Origin: Pseudobacteroides sp.
GTDB lineage: Bacteria; Bacillota; Clostridia; Acetivibrionales; DSM-2933
Direction: 5' to 3'
Assembly: GCF_036567765.1 (NCBI RefSeq)
Contig: NZ_DATCTU010000004.1
Coordinates: 1 to 64,000, forward strand
Length of the DNA: 64,000 nt
Position 1 is the first letter of the stretch; the number at the start of each line of letters is the position of its first letter. This document shows positions 36,761 to 45,197 of this stretch, piece after piece. A program made the position numbers and the translations under genes. Below the pieces are notes generated by a model, which saw only the letters and a list, made by a program, of their open reading frames with translations, ran no database searches and had not been told where the DNA came from.

Positions 36761-38413
36761 TTACTTTTCATTTACTCTGTTGTTGGACTCTCTGTATTCG
36801 GTAGGAGTCATATTTGCATACTTTTTAAATGTCTTGGAGAAATATTGGGAGTCTGAAAAACCGACAAGCTGTGCTATTTCATATGTTTTAAATTTACCGT
36901 CCTTTAGAAGCTCCTTTGATTTTTCAACCCTTATCTCATTTAGAAAGTCAATAAAGTTTTTTCCGAGCTCCTTTTTGAACATCCTGCTTAAGTAAAAAGA
37001 GCTAACATAGATATTTTCCGCCACCCTTCCAAGGGTTATAGGCTCGTTGTAATGATTATGGAGATAATCCACCGCCTTCTGAACCATTAATTTAATTCTT
37101 TTATTGTTAAAATTATTGATTTTTGAGGCTACATCAATGGCCACCTCTTCAAGGAGGGAGTTTAAATCCTTTATGTTTTCACAGTTTTCAGCATATATGT
37201 AGAAGCTGCTTATTTTGCTTGACCCAGAAAGCCCTTTATCGTCCTCTACTGCATTTATAGATAGCCTTATATTGTTTATGGAAGAAGTCACATTAACAAA
37301 GAATATTTTTAAATATGCCATATTCCGCTCATTCTCTTCCAACGAGGATATGAATTCTCTTATATGTTGGAGCTTGGTCCTCACCTCGTTAAGGTCACCG
37401 GATTTTATGCCTGCCAAAAGCTCATTGCTGTAAATCTCAAGTAATGAGTAGTTTTCGTACTTGAAGAAGGAATTGAGATCCTTATAGAATATAACAAGGT
37501 TATTACCCAAATAGTATTTAAACCTCAGTGCTTCATGGCATTCCCTAAGTTTGGCAGGCAATTCTAATGCACCTACCCCCTCTGAGCTTACAGAAACCGA
37601 TATATTAAAGTCATAATAATTTTGAATAATTTGCTGGAGACTCAAACACTTTTCTTCCACCAGCTTCACATAGCCATCATTATAATCTCTCATGTGAAGT
37701 ATGAAAGCTGTCCACTTACTTTCCAAAGATATGCTAATTACATCAAAGCTGTCCTTGAACAAATCTTTGAATGTATTTATAATACCAAGCTGATGAAGAG
37801 GCTTATACCTGTCAAAGCTGCTTTCGTTTCCTTCCTTAACTTCATTTTCAACTAAAATCAAAAAGAAGTTGTTTATTTCAAGACCGAACAGCTCCATCTT
37901 TGCCTTGATATCCTTAGGATCTTTATTTATGGCGTATATTATGTCATACAGAAACTTTTCTCTCAAAATAGGAATATTCTGCTCAAACAGCACTTTTAAC
38001 TTGTTTATTTCTTCATATTTCTCAATATCGCTTTTAAGCTGTGAAACTGCTTTCTCAACGACATCGTTTAACACCTCAATCTTGGATGGCTTAAGCAAAA
38101 ACTCAAAAACTCCGTATTTAATAGCATCCCTCGCAAATTCGAAGTCTCTGTGGCCTGTTAGAATTATTATTTTACTGTTGGGCACAAGATCAATAATTTC
38201 ACTTATCATGGAAATACCGTCCATACCGGGCATCTTAATATCTGTAAAAATTATATCAGGCTTTATTTCCTTAATAATCTCTATGGCAGACAAGCCGTCT
38301 CCAGCTTCCGCACACACCTCACAGTCGTACTTGTTCCAATCAATAACATTTTTTAAACCTCTTCTGATTATCGGTTCATCATCGATAATTATTACTTTGA
38401 ACAAATTCCCCAC
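36761..38413 (-). CDS. Response regulator, receiver plus AraC-type DNA-binding domain (YesN-like)
   Basis: 550 residues from a GTG start; a TTG three codons later (LFKVIIIDDEP) is an alternative, since neither has a strong ribosome binding site. The receiver domain (about 4-125) has the acidic pair DD at 11-12, phosphoacceptor Asp58 in FTDIKMPGMDG and Lys in LLKPSK. A long helical linker region follows. The C-terminus has two AraC helix-turn-helices: AENIYVSSFYLSRMFKKELG and IAQLVGFSDSQYFSKTFKKY. It pairs with the histidine kinase next to it and lies 248 bases upstream of the GH9 gene in the same orientation, so GH9-GH5 are its likely targets. Confidence 0.93.
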   Translation of the reverse strand: MGNLFKVIIIDDEPIIRRGLKNVIDWNKYDCEVCAEAGDGLSAIEIIKEIKPDIIFTDIKMPGMDGISMISEIIDLVPNSKIIILTGHRDFEFARDAIKYGVFEFLLKPSKIEVLNDVVEKAVSQLKSDIEKYEEINKLKVLFEQNIPILREKFLYDIIYAINKDPKDIKAKMELFGLEINNFFLILVENEVKEGNESSFDRYKPLHQLGIINTFKDLFKDSFDVISISLESKWTAFILHMRDYNDGYVKLVEEKCLSLQQIIQNYYDFNISVSVSSEGVGALELPAKLRECHEALRFKYYLGNNLVIFYKDLNSFFKYENYSLLEIYSNELLAGIKSGDLNEVRTKLQHIREFISSLEENERNMAYLKIFFVNVTSSINNIRLSINAVEDDKGLSGSSKISSFYIYAENCENIKDLNSLLEEVAIDVASKINNFNNKRIKLMVQKAVDYLHNHYNEPITLGRVAENIYVSSFYLSRMFKKELGKNFIDFLNEIRVEKSKELLKDGKFKTYEIAQLVGFSDSQYFSKTFKKYANMTPTEYRESNNRVNEK

Positions 38414-38462
38414 CCCAATTCAAATATCTATAAATCTATAATATTAATGGCTTTTTCTATCT

Positions 38463-40268
38463 CTATTTCTCTTTATCTTTTAAAGCCTCATTAATCGGTA
38501 TTGAAACAGTTACCTTTGTAAATTTATCTTTTTCGCTGGTAATTGTAAGACCATATTTTTCTCCATAAAAAAGCTTTATGCGGCGATTTACATTCTCAAG
38601 CCCGATACTTTTTCTTTCTTCGTTTGACCTTAGCCTGAAATAAGTGTCATTGTCAAGTGCCAATGTTTCGTTAAGTGCTTTAAGGCTTTCCTTATCCATC
38701 CCTATACCATTGTCAATAACCTCAATTTCCAGGATACCGTATCTTATAAAGGTATTAAGCCTTATTATTCCAACATCACTTATATTCCCAATACCATGAT
38801 AAACAGCATTCTCTATAATGGGCTGGATTAGCAGCTTGGGTATATTGATCTCAAGTATATCATCGTTTTCAACATAGACATTTAGCTGTATCCTGTCTTC
38901 AAACCTGTTTTTCAGTATGGAAATATAATGATCTATATATTTAAATTCATCCCTTAAGGGTATAAGTTTGTCATCTCTGCCTATACTTGCTTCCATCAAT
39001 GATGACAGGGCTGTGACTGTCTCGCTTATTTCTGGAACGTTTTTAAGCATCGCCATCCAGTTAATTGATTCTAGAGTATTAAACAGAAAATGAGGATTAA
39101 TCTGTGACTGAAGTGCCTTTAGCTGGGCTTCCTTCCTTGTAATCTGCTCTCTGTAAATCCATGTTATGAGATGGTTAATTTCCATTGACATCTCATTAAA
39201 GGTCTTGGTTATGAATCCCAGTTCGTCATTCCTATCCACCTCTACATCAACATGGGTACCCTTTTGAATTTCTTTCATTCCGCTAACAAGTCTTTTAATT
39301 GGAGTTACGAAATCGTTTGATATTTTTCTGTTTAATAAGGTAAATAATAATGCAGTAACTAGACACAGTGAAATAATTATTGTTCTGAAGTTGTATATGT
39401 CTTTGTAAAGACGGCTAAGAGGAATATATGATATTATTTTCCAACTGGGTTCCTTGGCTATAACATAGGTAATGAGTGCTCTCTTTTCATCATGAATGAA
39501 AGACCCCCCTAAGTATTTTGTCTCATTTAAGATTTTTTCATCAACATACAAGGGAAAATCGTTGTTTTTGCTTACTATGAACTCATTATCGGATGAAACT
39601 ACGGCAATTTCCTGCATATCATCGTTTAGAAGCCCCTTGTATATTGACTCAAAAAACTCCTTTTTTACATGAATGACCATGAGGCCTATCTCTTTATAGT
39701 TGTCCCTGTCATAAATAGTCCTTACCAAAAATATTTCTTCAGCCTTTGTGCTGTTCTTGGTAAAAAACCATTTCACTTTACCTTTGCCAAGTCTTGCCTT
39801 TGCAGCCATTTCGTCAAATCTTATAAGCTTTGCAATTCTACTGTTTTCATTGGAAAATGCTTCCCTGTCAATTGATTCAAAGTATATGCCCTGGATCTCG
39901 CTTCTGGAGTTTATAAATTTGGTTAATGTGTTAGCACACTGCTTGTTTCTTTCAAAGGCTGCAAGACTTTCAGGTCCTATATTGACTGTATCCTTTATTC
40001 GGTAATAAATTTCATCATAATACAGCAGCTCCTGGGATGCCCTTGTAAGGTTGTTTACACAGTCTGAAAGCCTTAGTTCCATGGTCCTCATTATATCTAT
40101 AGAGTAATCAATAGACTTATTCTGAATAAGTTTTTCAGTAACAATATAGGTTGAAAAGCCAATTATAATAACCGGTATCAGCATCTGGAAATACGATATT
40201 AATAACATTTTTAGCTTTATAGGAAGGTCCTTATAAACTTGCATAAGCCTTCTAAAAGGATTTTTCAT
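38463..40268 (-). CDS. Sensor histidine kinase, YesM-like
   Basis: 601 residues, RBS GGGGG. Two membrane helices (about 22-42 and 296-313) flank a large extracellular sensor domain of the dCache type. A HAMP domain (about 315-370) leads to the His_kinase domain with the phosphoacceptor His393 in QINPHFLFNTLESINW. The ATPase domain shows LIQPIIENAVYHG (N box) and VIDNGIGMD (G1 box), and GLENVNRRIKLFYG. This is the kinase class that pairs with YesN-type regulators and often detects extracellular sugars, directly or through a solute-binding protein. The upstream gene of the set codes for such a protein. Confidence 0.94.
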   Translation of the reverse strand: MKNPFRRLMQVYKDLPIKLKMLLISYFQMLIPVIIIGFSTYIVTEKLIQNKSIDYSIDIMRTMELRLSDCVNNLTRASQELLYYDEIYYRIKDTVNIGPESLAAFERNKQCANTLTKFINSRSEIQGIYFESIDREAFSNENSRIAKLIRFDEMAAKARLGKGKVKWFFTKNSTKAEEIFLVRTIYDRDNYKEIGLMVIHVKKEFFESIYKGLLNDDMQEIAVVSSDNEFIVSKNNDFPLYVDEKILNETKYLGGSFIHDEKRALITYVIAKEPSWKIISYIPLSRLYKDIYNFRTIIISLCLVTALLFTLLNRKISNDFVTPIKRLVSGMKEIQKGTHVDVEVDRNDELGFITKTFNEMSMEINHLITWIYREQITRKEAQLKALQSQINPHFLFNTLESINWMAMLKNVPEISETVTALSSLMEASIGRDDKLIPLRDEFKYIDHYISILKNRFEDRIQLNVYVENDDILEINIPKLLIQPIIENAVYHGIGNISDVGIIRLNTFIRYGILEIEVIDNGIGMDKESLKALNETLALDNDTYFRLRSNEERKSIGLENVNRRIKLFYGEKYGLTITSEKDKFTKVTVSIPINEALKDKEK

Positions 40269-40319
40269 TTATTTGCCCCCGTACTGCACATTAGTTTCTA
40301 TGTATGTATATCTATATAT

Positions 40320-41642
40320 CTATTCAATAAGGTCACGCATTCTCACATTTTCCAAATATTCGTTCCATACATCAACAGCCCTTTCCTTATCTTCCAAGAC
40401 ATAAGGAAACTTCTTTACTATAATATTTTCCCATGCAGTTCTGTCAACATAACTGTCCGGCGGACCCACCAATTCATTGGCATTTTCTATCAAATCCAAT
40501 CCCTTTTTAGTCAGGTCATTATATTTTAAGCCAATTGTATCGATATTTAAATTGTTTATCATACCTGACTTGTATGAAAATGTTTCTGCCGCTTTCTTGG
40601 AAGTCAGTGCTTTTAAAAGCCTTATTGATGCTTCATTCTTATCACTATTAGTCCATGCATTCTGACTAACATAGAAAGTACCGCATCCAAGCCCATGAAT
40701 AACTGTCGGGCTTTTTGAAACTCCATCGTTTATTTTAGGAAAGGGTATGATGTCAACAGTCTTGTCATTTTCTTTTATCTTTCCTACAAACCAGGACCCC
40801 TGTGCAATCATTGCTGCTTTTTTAGTAAGGAACAAATTGTCCCGTGCATCATTATCCATTTCAACGGCCTGATCATAAGAAGGAAAAGCACTTAAACTGT
40901 TAAGCTCTTTCATATATTTCATTGCTTCAACATAGCAATCTTTTACCATTCCTTCGTTTATAGGGTTTTTGACTTGTATTCCTCCTAAAGCTGCCAGAAT
41001 ATTCTGGTACAAATAGGTTCCCTCAGAGCGATAATTAAGTGCAATTGGCGTTATTCCAACTGCTCTGAATTTAATTACTGCAATTTTTAATTCCTCATAA
41101 TCCTCCGGTATTTTTATGTTGTATTTTTCAAATAAATCCTTATTTATAAAAAGTCCCTCGAATATTCTCTCAAAAGGTAATCCATAAATTAGTCCATCAT
41201 ACGTTGTATAACTCCAAGCATCTTCTTTAAAACTATTTTTCCAATCAGGATCACTTTCTAAAAGTTCGGTCAGATCTGCTACCTTACCGGCTTTGATCAT
41301 TGCATTTATGTCCGAGCCAGGCCACAACCCGAATACATCAGGGGCGTAGCCCGACGCAAAATCAACTTTGATTTTTGTCAGAAAGTCATCTCCAGAAACA
41401 GATTCATTAATTATTTCAACATATTTGTTGTTTTCCATAAACTCATTAAGAATATCATTTAATGGCTTTGCTTGTGGATCAATTCCGCCCCAACTGCTTA
41501 TAAACCTTAATTTTATTTTTTCTTCATCAGAGTCCTTAATAATTCTCACACCATCCGTTGAATTGAGAGCACACGAAGTAGAAAGCAACATAAATGATAA
41601 TATCGCTATATAGAAAAGTCCACATCTTATATATTTATAAAT
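40320..41642 (-). CDS. Solute-binding lipoprotein of a sensor operon, probable ATT start
   Basis: 440 residues if it starts at the ATT at 41642-41640. The first ATG (41591) would cut off the signal peptide: the 17 codons before it read (M)YKYIRCGLFYIAILSF in the same frame and complete a lipoprotein signal ending LLSTSC. GGGAGG lies nine bases before the ATT, and no ATG, GTG or TTG is available in that frame. The mature protein is a family 1 extracellular solute-binding protein (FASGYAPDVFGLWPGSD, AAMIAQGSWFVGKI, SKKAAETFSYKSG). No permease genes are nearby; instead a YesM-type kinase and YesN-type regulator follow within about 50 bases each. It is therefore likely the ligand-capturing partner of the kinase. 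Confidence 0.85.
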   Translation of the reverse strand: MYKYIRCGLFYIAILSFMLLSTSCALNSTDGVRIIKDSDEEKIKLRFISSWGGIDPQAKPLNDILNEFMENNKYVEIINESVSGDDFLTKIKVDFASGYAPDVFGLWPGSDINAMIKAGKVADLTELLESDPDWKNSFKEDAWSYTTYDGLIYGLPFERIFEGLFINKDLFEKYNIKIPEDYEELKIAVIKFRAVGITPIALNYRSEGTYLYQNILAALGGIQVKNPINEGMVKDCYVEAMKYMKELNSLSAFPSYDQAVEMDNDARDNLFLTKKAAMIAQGSWFVGKIKENDKTVDIIPFPKINDGVSKSPTVIHGLGCGTFYVSQNAWTNSDKNEASIRLLKALTSKKAAETFSYKSGMINNLNIDTIGLKYNDLTKKGLDLIENANELVGPPDSYVDRTAWENIIVKKFPYVLEDKERAVDVWNEYLENVRMRDLIE

Positions 41643-41842
41643 ATTAAACCGCCTCCCCTATGATTTAATATTATACCATGTAAAACTATTTAATTATAAG
41701 AAATTTGCTCCGCCAATTGTAAGATTATTAGCACTTTTAATATATAGTATAATTATATATAATCTATTCTTAAAATGAAATAAGGAAGGTGTTTAATTTG
41801 TTGTCATATTTTGCTGATATTGTTAAATAATTTGTCATATTT

Positions 41843-41877
41843 AAAAAAGGACTTTCTAAAGTGATTTTAGAAAATCC
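41843..41877 (-). terminator. Terminator at the end of recO
   Basis: On the minus strand GGATTTTCTAAAA, loop TCAC, TTTAGAAAGTCC and six T. It overlaps the last codons of recO (stop at 41856). Confidence 0.75.
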
Positions 41878-42596
41878 AGTTTCCTATAGTCTTTATCAAA
41901 CCTATCTCTTATAAATCGTTTGGTTACGCTAGCTAACTCTTCAAGAACACTACCAGATACTTCAAAACTAAAAACATCTTTTATATTGCTATGTATTATG
42001 TAGTAAATAGCCTTAACCGCTCCGATAGACAATGCTTGTGCATTTATATCCTCCAGACTGCACGAATTGCACAAGAAACCGCATTTCTTAAAGCTGAAGC
42101 TGATTTTATCTGTTTCCAAGTTTCCACAATTGATACACCCTTTTACATAAGGAGCATAGCCCAAAATAGATAGGAACCTTAACTCAAAGATTCTTGTAAC
42201 CAGTTCAATACTTCTGTCTGACTTATCAATAAAATGGAGAGTGTTTAAAAGCAACTGAAGGGTTTTTACGGCTGGTTGTTCCTCTTGTATGATGTCATTT
42301 ACAAGCTCGAGAATATGGGCTGAATAGGTGAGCTTTACTACATCACACCGCAGACCATAAAAAGGCTCCAATACATCACAGGAACTTATAGTATACATAT
42401 CCCTTCCCTTAAACAACACAAAGTTGCTGTAACACATTATTTGAGTTCCAGCAACAAGGTTGCTTCTCGGACGTCTGGAATTTTTCGCATAAGCCGATAT
42501 TTTACCCCTGTTTTTCGTCAATATAGTAACAATCTTGTCGGCTTCACCTGTATTAACTTCCTTTATAACTATCCCATCAGCCTTAATATAACCCAT
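41856..42596 (-). CDS. recO: DNA repair protein RecO
   Basis: 246 residues. The N-terminal OB-fold (DGIVIKEVNTGEADKIVTIL, GKISAYAKNSRRPRS) and the C-terminal helical domain with a zinc-binding Cys set (GCINCG near 155 and CGFLCNSC) are those of Gram-positive RecO. It acts with RecR to load RecA on SSB-coated DNA. It is last in the core operon ending era-yqzL-recO, and ends in a terminator. Normal length, no defects. Confidence 0.95.
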   Translation of the reverse strand: MGYIKADGIVIKEVNTGEADKIVTILTKNRGKISAYAKNSRRPRSNLVAGTQIMCYSNFVLFKGRDMYTISSCDVLEPFYGLRCDVVKLTYSAHILELVNDIIQEEQPAVKTLQLLLNTLHFIDKSDRSIELVTRIFELRFLSILGYAPYVKGCINCGNLETDKISFSFKKCGFLCNSCSLEDINAQALSIGAVKAIYYIIHSNIKDVFSFEVSGSVLEELASVTKRFIRDRFDKDYRKLDFLKSL

Positions 42597-42656
42597 TTTA
42601 ATCCTTTATCCATATACCAAGAAGCAATATAAGCACTTAATTCCCGATCTGCCCAC

Positions 42657-42797
42657 CTACTTGCTTATCGCCACCTCTTCCTTGGTTGCAACAATTTCGT
42701 TTTTAGCATAGCTTTTTTCACTTACTTCTTTATAAAATATATACTTATCTATCTCTCCGGTCTTTTCAAAGGCCTTCCAAATTAGATCCCTTAACAT
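42657..42797 (-). CDS. yqzL: YqzL family small protein
   Basis: 46 residues, start ATG 42797 with AGGGGG ten bases upstream. MLRDLIWKAFEKTGEIDKY matches the YqzL-like family, a very short protein with a conserved N-terminal W and TG.ID motif encoded between era and recO in Bacillus subtilis, which is the position here. No function is known for the family. The gene is too short for ordinary ORF thresholds. Confidence 0.85.
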   Translation of the reverse strand: MLRDLIWKAFEKTGEIDKYIFYKEVSEKSYAKNEIVATKEEVAISK

Positions 42798-42833
42798 AAT
42801 ATCCAATCCCCCTTATGGTGTATTCTTTACCAC

Positions 42834-42876
42834 AATTCTCATGACAACGCCAAGGTTGCAAAATCACTTTGCGATT
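42834..42876. repeat. Dispersed repeat, diverged copy
   Basis: AATTCTCATGACAAC (42834-42848), then CACTTTGCGATTCGG (about 42866-42880), the same two words in the same order and similar spacing as 36572-36619. It lies just upstream of yqzL on the minus strand. Confidence 0.45.
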
Positions 42877-42970
42877 CGGTTTATAGTATTATGTTTCTCT
42901 ATATTTTTTTTTGTATACTTGAAAAATTATCTTTAAAGGGAAAATTGCTATAGTAATTCTTTTGTTATAT

Positions 42971-43870
42971 TTAATCATTTTCCTTATATCCCAATGTTTT
43001 GAGCATATTGTTGCTGTTTCTCCAATCATCCTTTACCTTAACCCAAACCTCAAGAAATACCTTTGTTCCAAGAAAATCTTCAATGTCTTTTCTTGCCAGC
43101 ATTCCGATTTTCTTTAGCATTTTTCCTTCCTTACCAATAAGTATACCTTTATGAGAGTCCTTTTCGCAATATATATTAGCCTGTATATCTATTATATCCT
43201 TGCCTGCCCTTTCTTTAAAAGAGATAATATCAACTCCTGTTCCATGGGGTACCTCATCCTTTGTAAGGTAAAGTATCTTTTCCCTTATAATTTCTGCACA
43301 AATTTGTTTTTCGGGCTGATCCGTTATTTGGTCGTCCGGATAGTACATAGGACCTTCCGGCAGTACCTTTTTTATCTCTTTTAATACAATATCTGTACCC
43401 TCATTATTAAGAGCTGAAACAGGAATTACAGAATAAAAATCCAATTTCTCTGAATACGATGCAATTATGGAAAGTAGTTTCTCTTTGGGTACAAGGTCTA
43501 TTTTATTGATCACCAGGAATACAGGGGTTTTTATATCACCAAGCTGTTCCATTATGTACATGTCCCCAGGTCCTATATCATCACTTCCTGCCTCAGCAAT
43601 AAATATAACAGCTTCAACGGTCCTTATCGTCCCCTGTGCAATATTGACCATAAATTCACCAAGCTTGTTTTTAGGCTTGTGAATACCCGGGGTATCAATA
43701 AATATGATCTGACTGTTTTCATCTGTAATTATTGCTCTAATTGCGTTTCTGGTAGTCTGAGGCTTGTCCGATGTGATGGCAATTTTTTCGCCTGTAAGCC
43801 TGTTTAAAAGAGTCGATTTGCCAACGTTTGGTCTTCCCACAATGGTAACAAATCCTGATTTAAATTTCAT
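42971..43870 (-). CDS. era: GTPase Era
   Basis: 299 residues. G1 motif GRPNVGKST at 12-20, G3 DTPG, G4 NKID, and the C-terminal KH domain with GILIGKEGKMLKKIGMLAR. Era binds 16S rRNA near its 3' end in 30S assembly. RBS GGAGG. It follows cdd and precedes yqzL and recO, the conserved order. Confidence 0.97.
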   Translation of the reverse strand: MKFKSGFVTIVGRPNVGKSTLLNRLTGEKIAITSDKPQTTRNAIRAIITDENSQIIFIDTPGIHKPKNKLGEFMVNIAQGTIRTVEAVIFIAEAGSDDIGPGDMYIMEQLGDIKTPVFLVINKIDLVPKEKLLSIIASYSEKLDFYSVIPVSALNNEGTDIVLKEIKKVLPEGPMYYPDDQITDQPEKQICAEIIREKILYLTKDEVPHGTGVDIISFKERAGKDIIDIQANIYCEKDSHKGILIGKEGKMLKKIGMLARKDIEDFLGTKVFLEVWVKVKDDWRNSNNMLKTLGYKEND

Positions 43871-43902
43871 TAAAGTACCTCCGTAATTTTTCTTTTGTTT
43901 AT

Positions 43903-44313
43903 TTATAGTTCAAACACATTTGGCAGCATTTCACTTAACCTGAAGCTCCTATACTGACCCTTGCTGTTGCTGCAAATAACCTTCATTTCACCTTTGTCAA
44001 ATTCCGAAAAAACTTGCCGACATACTCCGCATGGGTATATAAAACTGTCCGCATCGGATGATAATGCAATAGCCTTAAACCTAATATCCCCCTCTGAAAC
44101 AGCTTTTATTACGGCAGTCCTCTCTGCACAAATGGTTGCTCCAAATGATGCATTTTCAACGTTTACACCGGTATACACCTTTCCATTTTGAGTAAGAATT
44201 GCAGCTCCCACCCTGAATTTTGAGTAAGGTGAATATGAATTTTCCATGGCTTTTCTTGATAGCTCAATAAGCTTTTTTTCAATTTCCTTTTCAGACATAG
44301 CATTAATATCCAT
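43903..44313 (-). CDS. cdd: Cytidine deaminase
   Basis: 136 residues from ATG 44313, preferred over a GTG three codons earlier because AAGGG sits eight bases before it. The deaminase motif is complete: Cys and Glu in CAER and the second Cys pair in PCGVCRQ for zinc, with NVENASFG for substrate. It hydrolyses cytidine and deoxycytidine to uridines in pyrimidine salvage. Small homotetrameric type. Member of the conserved dgkA-cdd-era group. Confidence 0.95.
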   Translation of the reverse strand: MDINAMSEKEIEKKLIELSRKAMENSYSPYSKFRVGAAILTQNGKVYTGVNVENASFGATICAERTAVIKAVSEGDIRFKAIALSSDADSFIYPCGVCRQVFSEFDKGEMKVICSNSKGQYRSFRLSEMLPNVFEL

Positions 44314-44329
44314 TGAATTCACCCTTCCC

Positions 44330-44713
44330 TCAAATCAGTTCAATCAGCTTTATAACATCGGCTTTAATCCTGTCATAAAATACAAAAAAACCTATTGCCA
44401 CAGAAAACAAAGCCGCTACCAACACAGCACCCGCTGCAACATCCTTTGCCAACTTGGCCTTTTCGTTGTAATCCTGCGTGGCAAGATCTACAACTGCCTC
44501 AACTGCAGTATTAATCATCTCAGCGGTAATAACAGTTGAGATGGTAATAATAATGGCAATTAACTCCAATCGGCTTATCCTGTAATATATACTTAAGGAA
44601 ATGACAATAACAGTAGCAAAAATGTGAAGCTTCATATGCCTTTCATTTTTTATTGCTGTCAAGATTCCTCGTGCGGCATTTATAAAGTTATCCCAAAAGT
44701 GCTTATTCTTCAT
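44330..44713 (-). CDS. dgkA: Diacylglycerol/undecaprenol kinase, DgkA type
   Basis: 127 residues with three predicted membrane helices. The signature E(M)INTAVEAVVDLA and the acidic AKLAKDVAAGAVL are seen. In Gram-positives this enzyme phosphorylates undecaprenol to supply lipid carrier rather than acting in diacylglycerol turnover. It overlaps the end of ybeY by 11 bases, so the two are translationally coupled. Confidence 0.93.
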   Translation of the reverse strand: MKNKHFWDNFINAARGILTAIKNERHMKLHIFATVIVISLSIYYRISRLELIAIIITISTVITAEMINTAVEAVVDLATQDYNEKAKLAKDVAAGAVLVAALFSVAIGFFVFYDRIKADVIKLIELI

Positions 44714-45197
44714 CTCTTGTAAGTCCCAGCTTTCTTAAAACCGATTCCTGCTTTAATAGCATTTTTTCCTCTTCTTCCTTTTCCATGTGGTCATATCCTA
44801 AAAGGTGGAAAACCCCATGTGTAGTAAGGAAAGCTATCTCTCGTTCAAAAGAGTGTCCATATTCTAGAGCCTGCTTCTTTGCTGTTTCAAGAGAAATAAT
44901 TATGTCTCCAAGCAAGAGCAGTTCCTCATCAAGATCAAAATCCCCTTCATTTGAAATTATTTCTCCTTCATGCATTTCCACAACCGGAAATGATAAGACA
45001 TCTGTTGCCTTATCAATATTCCTGTGCTCGTTATTTATTTCCCTTATTTTTTTATCATCTACAAGAAGAACACTGATTTCAGCAGGAGTGTCAAACTCTT
45101 CCGATTGAATACTGGTTTTGACTGCATCGGTTATGATCTTTTCCAAATCAGTGGGTACCTCTATTTTATCCTGCATGTTTTCAATGTATATTTGCAT
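44703..45197 (-). CDS. ybeY: Endoribonuclease YbeY
   Basis: 164 residues. The zinc motif HGVFHLLGYDHMEKEEE (H3xH5xH type) and the preceding LGDIIIS strand are diagnostic. YbeY is a metal-dependent endoribonuclease in 16S rRNA 3' maturation and ribosome quality control. It starts directly after the pgpH stop. Confidence 0.95.
   Translation of the reverse strand: MQIYIENMQDKIEVPTDLEKIITDAVKTSIQSEEFDTPAEISVLLVDDKKIREINNEHRNIDKATDVLSFPVVEMHEGEIISNEGDFDLDEELLLLGDIIISLETAKKQALEYGHSFEREIAFLTTHGVFHLLGYDHMEKEEEEKMLLKQESVLRKLGLTRDEE

Noticed and set aside
41591-41613. ATG 41591 as the true start of the sensor-operon binding protein
   Set aside because: It would begin inside the hydrophobic core of the signal peptide and has no ribosome binding site.
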